DNA from: Burkholderiales bacterium
GTDB lineage: Bacteria > Pseudomonadota > Gammaproteobacteria > Burkholderiales > Burkholderiaceae_C
DNA: 64,000 nt
Assembly: GCA_016000265.1 (NCBI GenBank)
Contig: JAECRL010000008.1
Coordinates: 106,526 to 170,525 of the forward strand
Reading direction: 5' to 3'
Every line of letters begins with the position of its first letter. Positions within the stretch are counted from its first letter, which is position 1. Below, piece after piece: positions 1 to 11,287 of this stretch. The notes below the pieces were generated by a model. The model saw only the letters and a program-made list of their open reading frames with translations. It was not told the origin of the DNA and did no database searches. A program made the position numbers and the translations under genes.

Positions 1-939
1 CAGACCAAGGAGCGCCTCAACAGCCGCGACGCCGTGCGCCTGGTGGGCACCTTCGTCAAGCCGGCGCTGGAGCTGTGGCTCAACCAGCACGTGGAGCACG
101 GCCGCAAGCTCGCCGAGCTGGTCATCAAGCAGGCCCAGGCCCGCCAGCGCGCCGGCCAGAAGGTCGAGAAAAAGAAGGGCTCCGGCGTGGCCGTGCTGCC
201 CGGCAAGCTGACCGATTGCGAAAGCCGCGACCTCAGCCTCAACGAAGTCTTCCTGGTGGAGGGCGACTCGGCCGGGGGCTCGGCCAAGATGGGGCGCAAC
301 AAGGAAACCCAGGCCATCCTGCCCCTGCGCGGCAAGGTGCTCAACGCCTGGGAGGTCGAGCGCGACCTGCTGTTCAAGAACAACGAAATCCACGACATCT
401 CGGTGGCCATCGGCGTGGACCCGCACGGCCCCAACGACTCGCCCGATCTGAGCGGGCTGCGCTACGGCAAGGTCTGCATCCTGTCGGACGCCGACGTGGA
501 CGGCTCGCACATCCAGGTGCTGCTGCTGACGCTGTTCTTCCGCCACTTCCCCAAGCTGATCGAGGCCGGGCACATCCACATCGCCCGCCCGCCGCTGTTC
601 CGCGTGGACGCGCCGGCTCGGGGCAAGAAGCCGGCGGCCAAGCTGTACGCGCTGGACGAGGGCGAGCTGGTCGCCATCCTCGACAAGCTGCGCAAGGAAG
701 GCTGCCGCGAAGGCGCCTGGAGCATCAGCCGCTTCAAGGGCCTGGGCGAGATGAACGCCGAGCAGCTGTGGGACACCACGCTCAACCCCGACACCCGCCG
801 CCTGCTGCCCGTGGCCTATGGCGAGCCGGGTTTCGATCTGACCGAGACCTCCTTCAACAAGCTGATGGGCAAGGGCGAAGCCGCTTCGCGCCGCGAGCTG
901 ATGGAGCTGCACGGTGACGAGGTCGAGGTCGACATCTGA
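1..939 (+). CDS. parE: DNA topoisomerase IV subunit B, C-terminal part (cut by window edge)
   Basis: ParE is the ATPase subunit of topoisomerase IV, which decatenates daughter chromosomes together with ParC. The frame is open from base 1, so the N-terminal GHKL ATPase domain lies outside the window and 312 codons remain. What is visible is the TOPRIM domain, with the acidic EGDSAGG motif near base 259 and the DADVDGSH metal-binding motif near base 484. The typical C-terminal stretch follows (RFKGLGEMNAEQLWDTT), and the gene ends normally with TGA. GyrB is the main alternative, but the short C-terminus and parC further downstream favour ParE. Unusually, parC is not adjacent: a roughly 6.2-kb opposite-strand photolyase cluster lies between the two genes. 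Confidence 0.95.
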   Translation, partial: QTKERLNSRDAVRLVGTFVKPALELWLNQHVEHGRKLAELVIKQAQARQRAGQKVEKKKGSGVAVLPGKLTDCESRDLSLNEVFLVEGDSAGGSAKMGRNKETQAILPLRGKVLNAWEVERDLLFKNNEIHDISVAIGVDPHGPNDSPDLSGLRYGKVCILSDADVDGSHIQVLLLTLFFRHFPKLIEAGHIHIARPPLFRVDAPARGKKPAAKLYALDEGELVAILDKLRKEGCREGAWSISRFKGLGEMNAEQLWDTTLNPDTRRLLPVAYGEPGFDLTETSFNKLMGKGEAASRRELMELHGDEVEVDI

Positions 940-963
940 GGCGGATCAGATGAGCTTTGTCGC

Positions 964-1401
964 ATGGCTTTGACGCGCCCCGAGCCTGGCTGGCGCATGA
1001 GCCTGGCCGGCTCGGAGCTGCGCTCCATTCAGCTGGGGCCGGGTGGCGAGCAAGCCGAGTTGCTGTTTTCAGCCGCCTGGGTTCGACCGCACCCGATGCC
1101 CCTGGGGCAGGGCGACCTGAGCGCGCACCTGAGCGGCGTGCGTTGGGTGCTGTCGGGCGTGACGCTGAGCGGCTTGGGTGGCGCCAACGGGCTCGGCGAG
1201 CCCATCGGACGCCTGCGCGACGGCAGTGAGCTGCGCACGCAAAGCCGGTGCCTGGCCGACGTGCCTTTGCCCTCGCAGTGGCCCGGGCCCTTGTCTCTGA
1301 CCCTCGTGTTGCCGCATGGCGACGTGCTGGAGGCCCAGGCGACCGGCCTGAGCTGCCTCGTGGACGGGGATTTTGACCCCATGCCATCGCTGGCTTGCTG
1401 A
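964..1401 (+). CDS. hypothetical protein following parE
   Basis: This 145-residue protein is not recognised. It starts 24 bp after parE on the same strand and is probably co-transcribed with it. The sequence is soluble-looking, with no signal peptide or membrane segment. It is rich in Gly, Leu and Pro with alternating short hydrophobic stretches (for example SLTLVLPHGDVLEAQATGL), suggesting a small beta-rich domain. Codon use matches its neighbours. Its stop lies 2 bp from the stop of the convergent methyltransferase gene, leaving no room for a separate terminator. No function is assigned. Confidence 0.6.
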   Translation: MALTRPEPGWRMSLAGSELRSIQLGPGGEQAELLFSAAWVRPHPMPLGQGDLSAHLSGVRWVLSGVTLSGLGGANGLGEPIGRLRDGSELRTQSRCLADVPLPSQWPGPLSLTLVLPHGDVLEAQATGLSCLVDGDFDPMPSLAC

Positions 1402-1403
1402 GG

Positions 1404-2027
1404 TCAGAGCCGGCGCAGCGGCACGGCCAGCTCGTGCGCGAGGCTGGGGTGCTTGACCTGCGGGTAGGGCGGTTTGGGCCAGTCCCAACCCTGCTGTGAG
1501 CCTGAGACCGGGAACAGCGCGCGCATGGCGTTGATGTCGCAGTGGTAGGGCGGGCCTTCGATCACGCCTTGCTCCACCGCCACCGCCCGGGGCATCTGCA
1601 TGAAGAGCGCCCACAGCGTGCCGCCGGGGCGGATCCACGCGTGCAGCTGCCGCGCGTAGGGGGTCCAGTGGTCGGGGTGGATGGCGCACAGGCAGGTCTG
1701 CTCGTAGACGGCGTCGAACGGCGCATCCGGGGTGTGGGTCAGCACGTCAGCTTGCTGCACCTCGGCGTGCAGGCCCTGGCTGAGCAACAAGGCGCGCGTG
1801 CGCTCGACGGCGGCGGGCGTGTAGTCCAGGCCCGTGACGTCGAAGCCGCGGCGCGCCAGCTCCGCGACCTCCCAGCCGCCACCGCAGCCCGGCACGGCGA
1901 TGCGGCAGGGTTGCAGCGCGCCGCTGTCCAGCCAGCTCAGCAACTGCGGGCTGGGGGCACCGCGGTCCCAGCGCGTTTCCTGCTTTTCGAAGCGTTCTTG
2001 CCAGAAGGTGGGGGTGGGTCCGGTCAT
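1404..2027 (-). CDS. TPMT-family SAM-dependent methyltransferase
   Basis: A 207-residue class I methyltransferase resembling bacterial thiopurine S-methyltransferase-like proteins, which in bacteria methylate thiol, selenium or tellurium compounds. The N-terminal FWQERFEKQETRWD region is typical of the TPMT group. It is followed by the SAM-binding glycine loop VPGCGGGWEVAELA (about residues 45-58) and the acidic LDYTPAAV strand. The C-terminal part holds the FDAVYEQTCLCAIHP and WIRPGGTLWALFM segments. It is the last gene of the minus-strand run that starts with the photolyases, 33 bp behind the lipoprotein gene. The true substrate cannot be read from the sequence. Confidence 0.82.
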   Translation of the reverse strand: MTGPTPTFWQERFEKQETRWDRGAPSPQLLSWLDSGALQPCRIAVPGCGGGWEVAELARRGFDVTGLDYTPAAVERTRALLLSQGLHAEVQQADVLTHTPDAPFDAVYEQTCLCAIHPDHWTPYARQLHAWIRPGGTLWALFMQMPRAVAVEQGVIEGPPYHCDINAMRALFPVSGSQQGWDWPKPPYPQVKHPSLAHELAVPLRRL

Positions 2028-2060
2028 CGTGGTCCTCGGGTGGGTTGCATCGGCGTCGGT

Positions 2061-2792
2061 TCAGCGCACCTGGATGCGCACGCTCGGCCGGCAGTCCAGC
2101 TTCAGGCCGGGTTCGATGACCCGCGAACACGGCTGCCCCGGCTGGGCGGGCGCGGGCAGTTGGTGCAGTCGGTCTTCCCAACCGGGGCGGGACATCAGGG
2201 CGTTGGCGTCCAGGCTGACGAGGCGGGTTTCGGCGCCGCTCCCCTGCAGACGAACGTTCAGGCGCAGGCCTTGCGCGGCCTTCACCTGCTCGGCCAGGTC
2301 GGGCTGAGGGTGGACGCCTGCGGCGGTCGGCGTCGTCAGCTGTTGCACCCAGGCGGGGTCGTTGACGAGCGTCAGCGCCACCGGTTGGCCGGCGTGTTTT
2401 TCCACCTCGAATCGGTAGACCAGGTTGGGGTCGCCGGGTTGGGCGTTGAAGCGCCAGCGCAGGCCGTTGAAGTCCGCGACCTCGTACGTCACCCGCCCGA
2501 CCAGGTCGCCGCTCTCCCGCTCGATGGGCTCGGCGTGGGCCGTCACCCCGGGTCCCATGGAGCGGGCGCGTTCGGCCAGGGCCTGGGGGTGGGTCAGCGG
2601 CCACAGGGCGTTGCCCTGGCCTTTGGGCAGCCAGGCGGGGGTCTCGCTGACGCGGTAGGTTTCGATGACGCGCCCGCTGCCGTCGGGCCGCACCTCGAAG
2701 GTCACGTCCAATTGCAGGCAGCCGGCGAGCGCGAGGCCGAGCAGGCACGACGCCAGCAGGCGCCAGATTCGGTGGAGGGGCAGGGGGGACAT
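2061..2792 (-). CDS. putative lipoprotein of unknown function
   Basis: A 243-residue exported protein. The chosen ATG at 2792 gives a short basic N-terminus, a hydrophobic segment (IWRLLASCLLGLALAGC) and a clear lipobox LAGC, so it is probably lipidated at that Cys and membrane anchored. An upstream in-frame ATG at 2852 would add a charged extension in front of the signal peptide and is less likely. The mature part has beta-rich content (LDVTFEVRPDGSGRVIETYRV) reminiscent of small envelope lipoproteins of DUF3153-like type, but I cannot assign a family with confidence. It sits between the FeS photolyase-like gene and the methyltransferase gene. Confidence 0.7.
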   Translation of the reverse strand: MSPLPLHRIWRLLASCLLGLALAGCLQLDVTFEVRPDGSGRVIETYRVSETPAWLPKGQGNALWPLTHPQALAERARSMGPGVTAHAEPIERESGDLVGRVTYEVADFNGLRWRFNAQPGDPNLVYRFEVEKHAGQPVALTLVNDPAWVQQLTTPTAAGVHPQPDLAEQVKAAQGLRLNVRLQGSGAETRLVSLDANALMSRPGWEDRLHQLPAPAQPGQPCSRVIEPGLKLDCRPSVRIQVR

Positions 2793-2873
2793 GGTTCGAT
2801 GACTCCGCAGCACGAAACCCCGACAGGGTACGCCTGAACGCCCCCGGTCCACACGCGTCAGGTCAACCTGGGG

Positions 2874-4445
2874 TCAGAGGGCGTCCAGCTGCGAGCGCAG
2901 GCGGGCGGCGTGCTCCGAGATGCCCTGGCGGTCGGCGTCGCTCATGCGGTCGAGGTTGCGGTAGACCATGCCGATGCGCGGGTTGGGCCGCAGGCGCGCG
3001 TCGTGGCGCTGGTGGAAGTCCCAGTACAACGCGTTGAAGGGGCAGGCTCGCTCGCCCAGGCGTTCCTTCTTGTTGTAGTGGCAGCCCTTGCAGTGGTCGC
3101 CCATGCGGTCGATGTAGGCGGCGCTGGAGACGTAGGGCTTGGTCGCCAGCAGGCCGCCGTCGGCGAACTGGCTCATCCCCAAGGTGTTGGGCAGCTCCAC
3201 CCATTCGAATGCGTCGATGTAGACGCCCAGGTACCAGCGGTGCACGGCTTGCGGGTCGAGCCCGGCGAGCAGCGCGAAGTTGCCGATCACCATCAGGCGC
3301 TGGATGTGGTGGGCGTAGGCCTGCTCCAGCGACTGCCCGATGGCCTGGGCCATGCAGGCCATCTTCGTGCGCCCGCTCCAGAACCAGTCGGGCAGGGGCA
3401 GGTCGTGGCCGAAGTGGTTGCGCTCGTCGTAGCCGGGCATCTGGGCCCAGTAGACGCCGCGCACGTACTCACGCCAGCCCAGGATCTGGCGGATGAAGCC
3501 CTCGGCCGAGGCCAGCGGCACGCGCCCGTCCTGCCAGGCCTGTTGTGCTGCCTCGATGACCTCGCGGGGGTGGAGCATCTTGGTGTTGAGTGCGAACGAC
3601 AGCAGCGAGTGAAACAGGCGCCAGCCGCGGTGGGTGAGGGCGTCCTGGAAGTCGCCGAAGTGGGGCAGGGCGTGTTCGACGAAAGCGCCCAGGTGGCCCA
3701 GGGCCTCGTCGCGGTGGATCGGCCAGGCCAGCTGGTGGGCCTGGGGCTGGCCGAAGGTCTTGACCCCCGCGGCCTCGATGGTTTGCCAAAGCTCGGTGTG
3801 GTCGTGCGGCGTGCGCCAGTCAGCGGGCTCCGCGGGGGTGCCGGGCCAGGGCTTGCGGTTGTCGTGGTCGAAGTTCCATTGACCGCCTTCGGGCTGCCCG
3901 TCGGGTGACATCAACACCGCGTGTCGCGCGCGCATGTGGCGGTAGAAGTGCTCCATCAGCCACTGTTTGCGTTGGGCAAACAGCTCGGCGGCGTCACCGC
4001 GCTGGGTCAGGAAGTGCTCGCTGTCGACGGCCTCGATGTCGAGGCGGGTGTCGGGCGGCTCGGTTGGCTGGCCGTCGGCCCACGCGCGCAGTTGGGCGTC
4101 CAGGCGCCACTCGTCGGGGTGCTGGTATTGCACGCGCCGCGCCGCGTAATGGACCGCCAGCGCGCGCAGGTTCTCCGGGATCGACTGTCGGTTGCTCGGG
4201 TCGTCGATGGCGACGTACCGAACGCGGTGCCTGGCATCGCGCAGCTGGCGGGCCATCTCGCGCATGCCCGCGAAGGTGGCGAGCACCTTTTGCGCGTGGT
4301 GCAGCACGTAGTCGGTCTCCTGGCGGACCTCCATGAGCACGTACACGGTGTGCTCGTCCACCGATCGGAACCAGCTGTGGCAGGGGTTGAGCTGGTCGCC
4401 CAGGATCAGTCGGAGCGTCGTCATGGGGTGGGTGGGGGCTGTCAT
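2874..4445 (-). CDS. iron-sulfur bacterial cryptochrome/photolyase (PhrB/FeS-BCP type, probable (6-4) photolyase)
   Basis: A 523-residue member of the FeS-BCP group, which contains bacterial (6-4) photolyases and the CryB-type photoreceptors and carries FAD plus a 4Fe-4S cluster. The N-terminal antenna-type domain opens with TTLRLILGDQLN. The catalytic domain contains QILGWREYVRGVYW and AYAHHIQRLMVIGNFALLAG. All four expected cluster ligands are visible: C364 (in MACMAQ), C452, C455 and C468, the last three spaced CxxC-x12-C as in the Agrobacterium PhrB protein. The ATG at 4445 overlaps the stop of the preceding DASH gene as ATGA, indicating translational coupling; an in-frame ATG at 4424 is the alternative start. 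Repair activity versus signalling cannot be separated from sequence. Confidence 0.93.
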   Translation of the reverse strand: MTAPTHPMTTLRLILGDQLNPCHSWFRSVDEHTVYVLMEVRQETDYVLHHAQKVLATFAGMREMARQLRDARHRVRYVAIDDPSNRQSIPENLRALAVHYAARRVQYQHPDEWRLDAQLRAWADGQPTEPPDTRLDIEAVDSEHFLTQRGDAAELFAQRKQWLMEHFYRHMRARHAVLMSPDGQPEGGQWNFDHDNRKPWPGTPAEPADWRTPHDHTELWQTIEAAGVKTFGQPQAHQLAWPIHRDEALGHLGAFVEHALPHFGDFQDALTHRGWRLFHSLLSFALNTKMLHPREVIEAAQQAWQDGRVPLASAEGFIRQILGWREYVRGVYWAQMPGYDERNHFGHDLPLPDWFWSGRTKMACMAQAIGQSLEQAYAHHIQRLMVIGNFALLAGLDPQAVHRWYLGVYIDAFEWVELPNTLGMSQFADGGLLATKPYVSSAAYIDRMGDHCKGCHYNKKERLGERACPFNALYWDFHQRHDARLRPNPRIGMVYRNLDRMSDADRQGISEHAARLRSQLDAL

Positions 4446-5833
4446 GCGGTGCCCCACAGGCGCCTGTGGGCCCCTTGCGGGTCGTGATCGCGGGTTTGCT
4501 TGTCGGGGTTGAAGCGGCGCCCGCCACGCGGGTCGGTGCCGCGACCGGCGATGTAGAGCCAGTTGCCCTGGTTGCTGTGCACGTCGAAGTCGATCAGGCG
4601 GGACTCGAACCAGGCGGCCCCGGCGCGCCAGTCGCAGGCGAGGTCGTGGATCAGGTGGCTGGCAACCAGTTGGCGCAGGCGGTTGGACAGCCAGCCGGTG
4701 GCGGCCAGCTCGCGCATGCCGGCATCCACCAGCGCTTCGCCGGTGCGGCCTTCGCACCAGCTCAGGAAGGCGTCCTCGTCGTGGGGCGGCGTAGGCTGCT
4801 GGCTCAGGCCGCGGGCGCGGAACAGGGCCGCGCCGTGCTGCAGGTGCAGCAGGCGGAAGTGCTCGCGCCACAGCAGCTCGAACCACAGCCAGTGGCTGCC
4901 GTCGCTGGCGCCGTGTTCGGCCTCGAAGTCGTGGATGGCCGCGATGGCCTGGGCCGCCGACAGCGCGCCCGTCGCCAGCCAGGGCGAGAACTTGCTGGAA
5001 AAGTCGGTCCCGCTCAGGCCGTTGCGCGTCGCTTTGTAGCTGTGCGGCAGCAGGCGCTTCGTGTACTGCGCCAGGTGGGCCTGGGCGCCGCGCTCGCCGG
5101 CAGCGAAGGCGGGCAGGTGGAACGGGAAGGACGAACGCGCATCCGGGCGCAGCACGGCCGCAGCCGGGGGGTTGAGCGGGGTGTGGCCCAGGTGAGGCCG
5201 CGGCTCGCCGAGGTCGGCGTGTCCATCGCCTTGGGCCTGTGCGAGCGCGGCAGCGGGGTCCCACAGGGCGTCCAGTGTGGGCACGGGCGGCAGCGCCTCG
5301 GGTGCGGGCAGCGGTGCGCGCGGCCGCACGCCAGCCTGCTCCACCTGCTGGCGAAAGGCGGTGAACAGGGCGGGCAGTTGGTTCACGGAGAAGGGCAGGT
5401 CTTCGAGCGCCAGCATGGTGGACTGCCAGTGCCAGTGGCAACGGGCCCCCAGGCGCTTGGCGGCCCGCTCCACCCTCCGGGCGTCATCGGCTTCTTGCGG
5501 CGCGGGCAGGGACTCGGCGTGCAGCGCCACGGCCTGCGTGGCCGACAGCAGGGCGGGCAGCATCGCGGCGGGCGCCCCGCGCAGCACCAGCAGGCGGCTG
5601 CCCAGGGCCTGGAGTTCGGCGTCCAGCGCCTGCAGGCTGCCAGCGAGCCAGGCCTGCCGGTGCGGGCCCATGCGTTGCGGCACCCAGCGGGTTGCGAGGG
5701 CCTGGGCCGGGTCCCATGCGCAGACCGGCAGCAGCGGCACGCCGCGTGCGCGCGCCTCGGCGGCGGCGGCGCGCAGGGCGGGGTTGTCCGAGACCCGCAG
5801 GTCGTCCCGGAACCAGTGGATGACGCAGCTCAT
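4442..5833 (-). CDS. DASH-type cryptochrome / deoxyribodipyrimidine photolyase
   Basis: A 463-residue photolyase-superfamily protein that fits the cryptochrome-DASH group, enzymes known to repair cyclobutane dimers mainly in single-stranded DNA. The N-terminal photolyase domain starts [20 protein letters not shown]. The FAD domain has [51 protein letters not shown] and the DASH-like end [19 protein letters not shown]. It follows the DUF2256 gene with an ATGA overlap (stop 5830-5832, start 5831-5833) and overlaps the FeS photolyase start in the same manner, so the three are one transcript. A class I CPD photolyase is the alternative, but the LWFELLWRE and GRGTDPR regions favour DASH. Confidence 0.87.
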   Translation of the reverse strand: MSCVIHWFRDDLRVSDNPALRAAAAEARARGVPLLPVCAWDPAQALATRWVPQRMGPHRQAWLAGSLQALDAELQALGSRLLVLRGAPAAMLPALLSATQAVALHAESLPAPQEADDARRVERAAKRLGARCHWHWQSTMLALEDLPFSVNQLPALFTAFRQQVEQAGVRPRAPLPAPEALPPVPTLDALWDPAAALAQAQGDGHADLGEPRPHLGHTPLNPPAAAVLRPDARSSFPFHLPAFAAGERGAQAHLAQYTKRLLPHSYKATRNGLSGTDFSSKFSPWLATGALSAAQAIAAIHDFEAEHGASDGSHWLWFELLWREHFRLLHLQHGAALFRARGLSQQPTPPHDEDAFLSWCEGRTGEALVDAGMRELAATGWLSNRLRQLVASHLIHDLACDWRAGAAWFESRLIDFDVHSNQGNWLYIAGRGTDPRGGRRFNPDKQTRDHDPQGAHRRLWGTA

Positions 5834-6000
5834 GGCTTGCCCCCGGTGGCGCGGGAGGTGGGGGCCTTGCCGCCGCTCTGGCGGCAACGGTCGGAGCAGT
5901 ACTTGACGTTGTCCCAGTCGCGCTCCCACTTCTTGCGCCAAGTGAACGGGCGCTCGCAGCACAGGCAGACCTTGCTGGGCAGTTGGGATTTTTGGCGCAT
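5830..6000 (-). CDS. DUF2256 small zinc-ribbon-like protein
   Basis: A 56-residue protein translated directly from the minus strand, starting [20 protein letters not shown]. It has CxxC-type cysteines near the N-terminus, the family hallmark [19 protein letters not shown], and a second Cys pair at residues 35 and 39, giving a likely zinc-binding knuckle. This matches DUF2256, a family of very small proteins often found beside photolyase and cryptochrome genes. It lies 6 bp after the upstream photolyase gene and overlaps the DASH gene by 4 bp. That placement suggests a stoichiometric accessory role in the photolyase operon, which is an inference. It is easily missed by gene callers because of its size. 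Confidence 0.88.
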   Translation of the reverse strand: MRQKSQLPSKVCLCCERPFTWRKKWERDWDNVKYCSDRCRQSGGKAPTSRATGGKP

Positions 6001-6006
6001 GCGCAC

Positions 6007-7623
6007 TCAGAACTCCAGGGTGAGTTGGGGGCTGTCGGGCGGGGCCGGGGGCTTGGCCTTGCCCTTGCCCTGGCCCGGATGCCGGCCGTCGCGGAAGGTG
6101 CGCGAGCCGTGCTTGCGCACGATCTCGCCAGTCGCGGCCCGGACCTCGGGCTGGGCGCGCAGGCCGTGGAGGCGCGCCTTGGCCTCGCGCGTGGCCACCG
6201 CCAGGTCGACCTGAGGCTGCGGGATGTCGGCCTCGGCGTCGGGACCCACGCGCAGGCCGCATCGCGCCTGCACGTCGGCGGGCATGAGCCAGGGCTCGAA
6301 CAACCAGGCCTCGGGCACGCGTCGCATGGCCGGCAGCCAGCGCCGCACGAAGTGGCCCTGCGGGTCGTGGTCGCGCGCCTGCTTGATGGGGTTGTAGACC
6401 CGCGTGGTGTTGATGCCGGTGGTGCCCGCCTGCATCTGCAGCTGACTCCAGTGGATGCCGGGCTCGTAGTCCAGGAACTGCGTGGCCAGCCACTCGCCCA
6501 CCGGTCGCCAGTGCAGCCACAGCGGGTAGCTGGCCACCGACACCAGCATGGCGCGCATGCGGAAGTTGACCCAGCCCGTCTCGCGCAGCATGGCCACGCA
6601 AGCGTCCACCAGCGGCCAGCCGGTGCGGCCTTGTCGGAGCGCCTCGAAATGGGCCTCGTTGAAGTCGGCCTCGCGCAGGCCGTCGTAGCCTCGGTGCAGG
6701 TTGCGCCACTCCAGCTCGGGCTCGCTCTCCAGCTTCTGGATGAAGTGGCAGTGCCAGTGCAGGCGGCTCAGGAAGCTTTTGAGGCCGGCGTGCTGCCGCG
6801 CGGACACCGGGTCTGCGGTGGCGTCCACGGCGGCCCTCAGGTCGGCCATGCGAGCGGCGGTGGCCTGCACCACCTCGCGCAGGCTCAGGCAACCCAGCGC
6901 CAGGTGAGGCGACAGGCGCGAGCAGGCCGTGGGCGCCGACAGCGGCGAGGAGATGCCGCCGCGGTACTGGCCACAGCGGTCGAACAGGAAGTCGTCCAGC
7001 ACCGCGATGGCCCGCGTGCGCCCGCCTCGTTGGCGCTTGGGGGGCTGCTGCGGGCTCAGGCCCAGGGACTCGGCCACGGGCCAGGGGTCGCTGGGCAGCG
7101 TGGGGCCCTCGCCCCGGTGTGCAGGGGATCGAGGTGGCTGGGGCGCATCCGGCCACCGATCCTGGCGCATGTGCGCCTGCCAGCGCCGCTGCCAGTGATC
7201 GCGGTTGGCCAGGCGGCGCACCACGCCGAACTGCGGCCACTCCTGAAACCCCACGCCCCGCTGGCGACACCACGCCGCCACGGCCAGGTCGCGCTGGTAG
7301 GTGAAGGCGTTGCCGGTTTCTTCGTGCGCGAACACGGCGTCGAAGGGCGCCTCGGCGTGCAGGCGGGCCAGCACCGCCACGGCTTCACCCTGGCGCACGA
7401 TCAACTCGCCGCCGACGGCCGCCAGCGCACGGGACAGGTCGGCCAGGCATTCCTGCAGGAAGCCCAGGTGCTGCGCGGCGGCGTCTGGCTGAGCCCACAA
7501 GCCGGGCTCGACGATGTAGAGCCCGCGCAGGGGCTGCCCAGGCGAGTGCAGGCCCGCCGCGTGCACGGCGGCGTGGTCGTGGAGGCGCAGGTCGCGTTTG
7601 AACCAGATGAGGCTTGAACCCAT
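6007..7623 (-). CDS. FAD-binding photolyase/cryptochrome family protein
   Basis: A 538-residue photolyase-superfamily protein heading the minus-strand light-repair operon. It has the N-terminal SSLIWFKRDLRLHDHAAV antenna-domain start and the FAD-domain segments CSRLSPHLALGCLSLREV, RTGWPLVDACVAMLRETGW and MRAMLVSVASYPLWLHW. These are followed by HWSQLQMQAGTTGINTTRVY and NPIKQARDHDPQG. The last motif group is seen in a class I-like branch distinct from DASH. A basic tail with a GQGKGKAK segment follows. The GTGINTTR variation around the usual GxxDxxPxxR region makes the DNA-repair specificity uncertain. The start ATG at 7623 gives the conserved N-terminus; longer upstream frames lack family sequence. 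Confidence 0.88.
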   Translation of the reverse strand: MGSSLIWFKRDLRLHDHAAVHAAGLHSPGQPLRGLYIVEPGLWAQPDAAAQHLGFLQECLADLSRALAAVGGELIVRQGEAVAVLARLHAEAPFDAVFAHEETGNAFTYQRDLAVAAWCRQRGVGFQEWPQFGVVRRLANRDHWQRRWQAHMRQDRWPDAPQPPRSPAHRGEGPTLPSDPWPVAESLGLSPQQPPKRQRGGRTRAIAVLDDFLFDRCGQYRGGISSPLSAPTACSRLSPHLALGCLSLREVVQATAARMADLRAAVDATADPVSARQHAGLKSFLSRLHWHCHFIQKLESEPELEWRNLHRGYDGLREADFNEAHFEALRQGRTGWPLVDACVAMLRETGWVNFRMRAMLVSVASYPLWLHWRPVGEWLATQFLDYEPGIHWSQLQMQAGTTGINTTRVYNPIKQARDHDPQGHFVRRWLPAMRRVPEAWLFEPWLMPADVQARCGLRVGPDAEADIPQPQVDLAVATREAKARLHGLRAQPEVRAATGEIVRKHGSRTFRDGRHPGQGKGKAKPPAPPDSPQLTLEF

Positions 7624-7806
7624 CGGCGTCAGCTTACGGACGAGCCGCCGGGGTGACGCCGAAAACCCGAGCCGAAAGCGAGTCAATCCGACGTCATTCA
7701 CGGCGGGCCGTGGGGCCGGGCCCAACCCTGGCGACCGGGTCGAGCCGCTACACTCGCTGCGCGAATCCCGGGCGTCCAGAAGGCGCCACCGACCGAACCC
7801 AAGGCG

Positions 7807-10134
<2,328 letters not shown>

Positions 10135-10196
10135 GTGCCCGCACTCGGGTGGTTCTGCGCCCGGGCCCGCCCGGGTGTCGCCCACGCCGGGGTGGG

Positions 10197-10212
10197 CGCT
10201 GTTATAACAGCG
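10197..10212. promoter_or_regulatory. 16-bp perfect palindrome upstream of the PEP-CTERM gene
   Basis: CGCTGTTATAACAGCG is a perfect palindrome centred on an AT core in otherwise very GC-rich DNA, 55 bp before the PEP-CTERM start codon. A second GC-only hairpin (GCCCAC/GTGGGC) ends just before it, after parC. It may be a dimeric repressor site or part of the parC terminator; there is no T-run to support the latter. Confidence 0.45.
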
Positions 10213-10267
10213 AGCGTTCCGTGCGCCCTCGCACCGCTCACCCAAACACAAGATTCAGGAGTGTTCC

Positions 10268-11287
10268 ATGTCCCGTTCAGCCCCCGCCCCCATCCGCCTC
10301 GTCGCGGCGCTCAGCCTGGCCTTCGCCGCATCGGCCCAGGCCATCGTCGTTGAAGCCCCCGCCGGCTCGATCACCTTCAACTGGGGCCTGGACGCCGAGA
10401 ACAGCGAAACGCAGACCTTCCAGTACGTCTACCCCGGTGAGGGCGACGCCGCCCTGAGCACCGGCGGCGTGCGCACGGCCCAGGTCGGCAACGTGTCGGC
10501 CAGCGTCAACGCCTGGGTCGACCCGGTCAGCGGCGTCTTCAAATCCATCAACACCGCCACCACCGGCAGCGCCAGTCGCCCGGCCAGCATCGCGCAGTCC
10601 TACTCGCGCCTGGACCTCACCGACACCGTGCGCATCAGCGGCCCTGGCGCCACCACCACCGTCACCTTCCGCATGAGCTACGACACGCAGTTCAGCGGCC
10701 TGGGCCTGACGCCTTTTGAAGCCGGTGACCTGGCCCAGCACCTCATGCAGGTCGACTCCACGCGCAACGCCTCGCTGTCGTACCAGCTGCCCAACCCGCT
10801 CTACGACCCCGCTGCCGAGTGCACGGGCTCCGGTGAACTGCTTGAATGCGGCCCCGAAACCAACCCGTTTCTTGACTTCAGCGAATCCGGCGGCAAGCAG
10901 CTGTTTCGCGAATGGGCACAAAGCGAGCGCGGTTTCATCTACGGCAATGGCGACGTCGACAACGGCCGCTACACCGGTGAGGTCCTGCTGACCCTGGTCG
11001 TGCCCACCGGCGTGGACCTGCGCCTGGACTACTCCGTGCACAACAACGCCCGTTGCTTCCACCTGAGCAACTGCAGCGTGTCGGTGGACGCCAGCCACTC
11101 CGATTACATCGGATTGGAATTGGCCGACGGCTACGCCTTCACCTCGTCCCTGGGCCTGCGCTACGAAGGCCTGGCCGCCGCCGTGCCCGAGCCCACCAGC
11201 CTGGGCCTGATGCTGGCCGGCCTGGTTGGCCTGGGTGCGGTGCGCGCCCAGTCGATCCGGCAGTCGCGCCGCCAGGCTCGCGCCTGA
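10268..11287 (+). CDS. PEP-CTERM sorting domain-containing exported protein
   Basis: A 339-residue secreted protein. Residues 1-25 form a Sec signal peptide ending AASAQA. The C-terminus has the sorting tripartite signal: a VPEP motif, a hydrophobic helix (TSLGLMLAGLVGLGAV) and a basic tail (RQSRRQARA), which is recognised by exosortase/PEP-CTERM systems. The middle is beta-rich and acidic, has four cysteines likely to form disulfides (two near ECTGSGELLEC, two near CFHLSNC), and resembles no enzyme I know. A good ribosome-binding site (AGGAG) precedes the ATG. No exosortase gene is in this window, so the sorting machinery must be elsewhere. The likely role is an extracellular matrix or surface protein. 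Confidence 0.85.
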   Translation: MSRSAPAPIRLVAALSLAFAASAQAIVVEAPAGSITFNWGLDAENSETQTFQYVYPGEGDAALSTGGVRTAQVGNVSASVNAWVDPVSGVFKSINTATTGSASRPASIAQSYSRLDLTDTVRISGPGATTTVTFRMSYDTQFSGLGLTPFEAGDLAQHLMQVDSTRNASLSYQLPNPLYDPAAECTGSGELLECGPETNPFLDFSESGGKQLFREWAQSERGFIYGNGDVDNGRYTGEVLLTLVVPTGVDLRLDYSVHNNARCFHLSNCSVSVDASHSDYIGLELADGYAFTSSLGLRYEGLAAAVPEPTSLGLMLAGLVGLGAVRAQSIRQSRRQARA

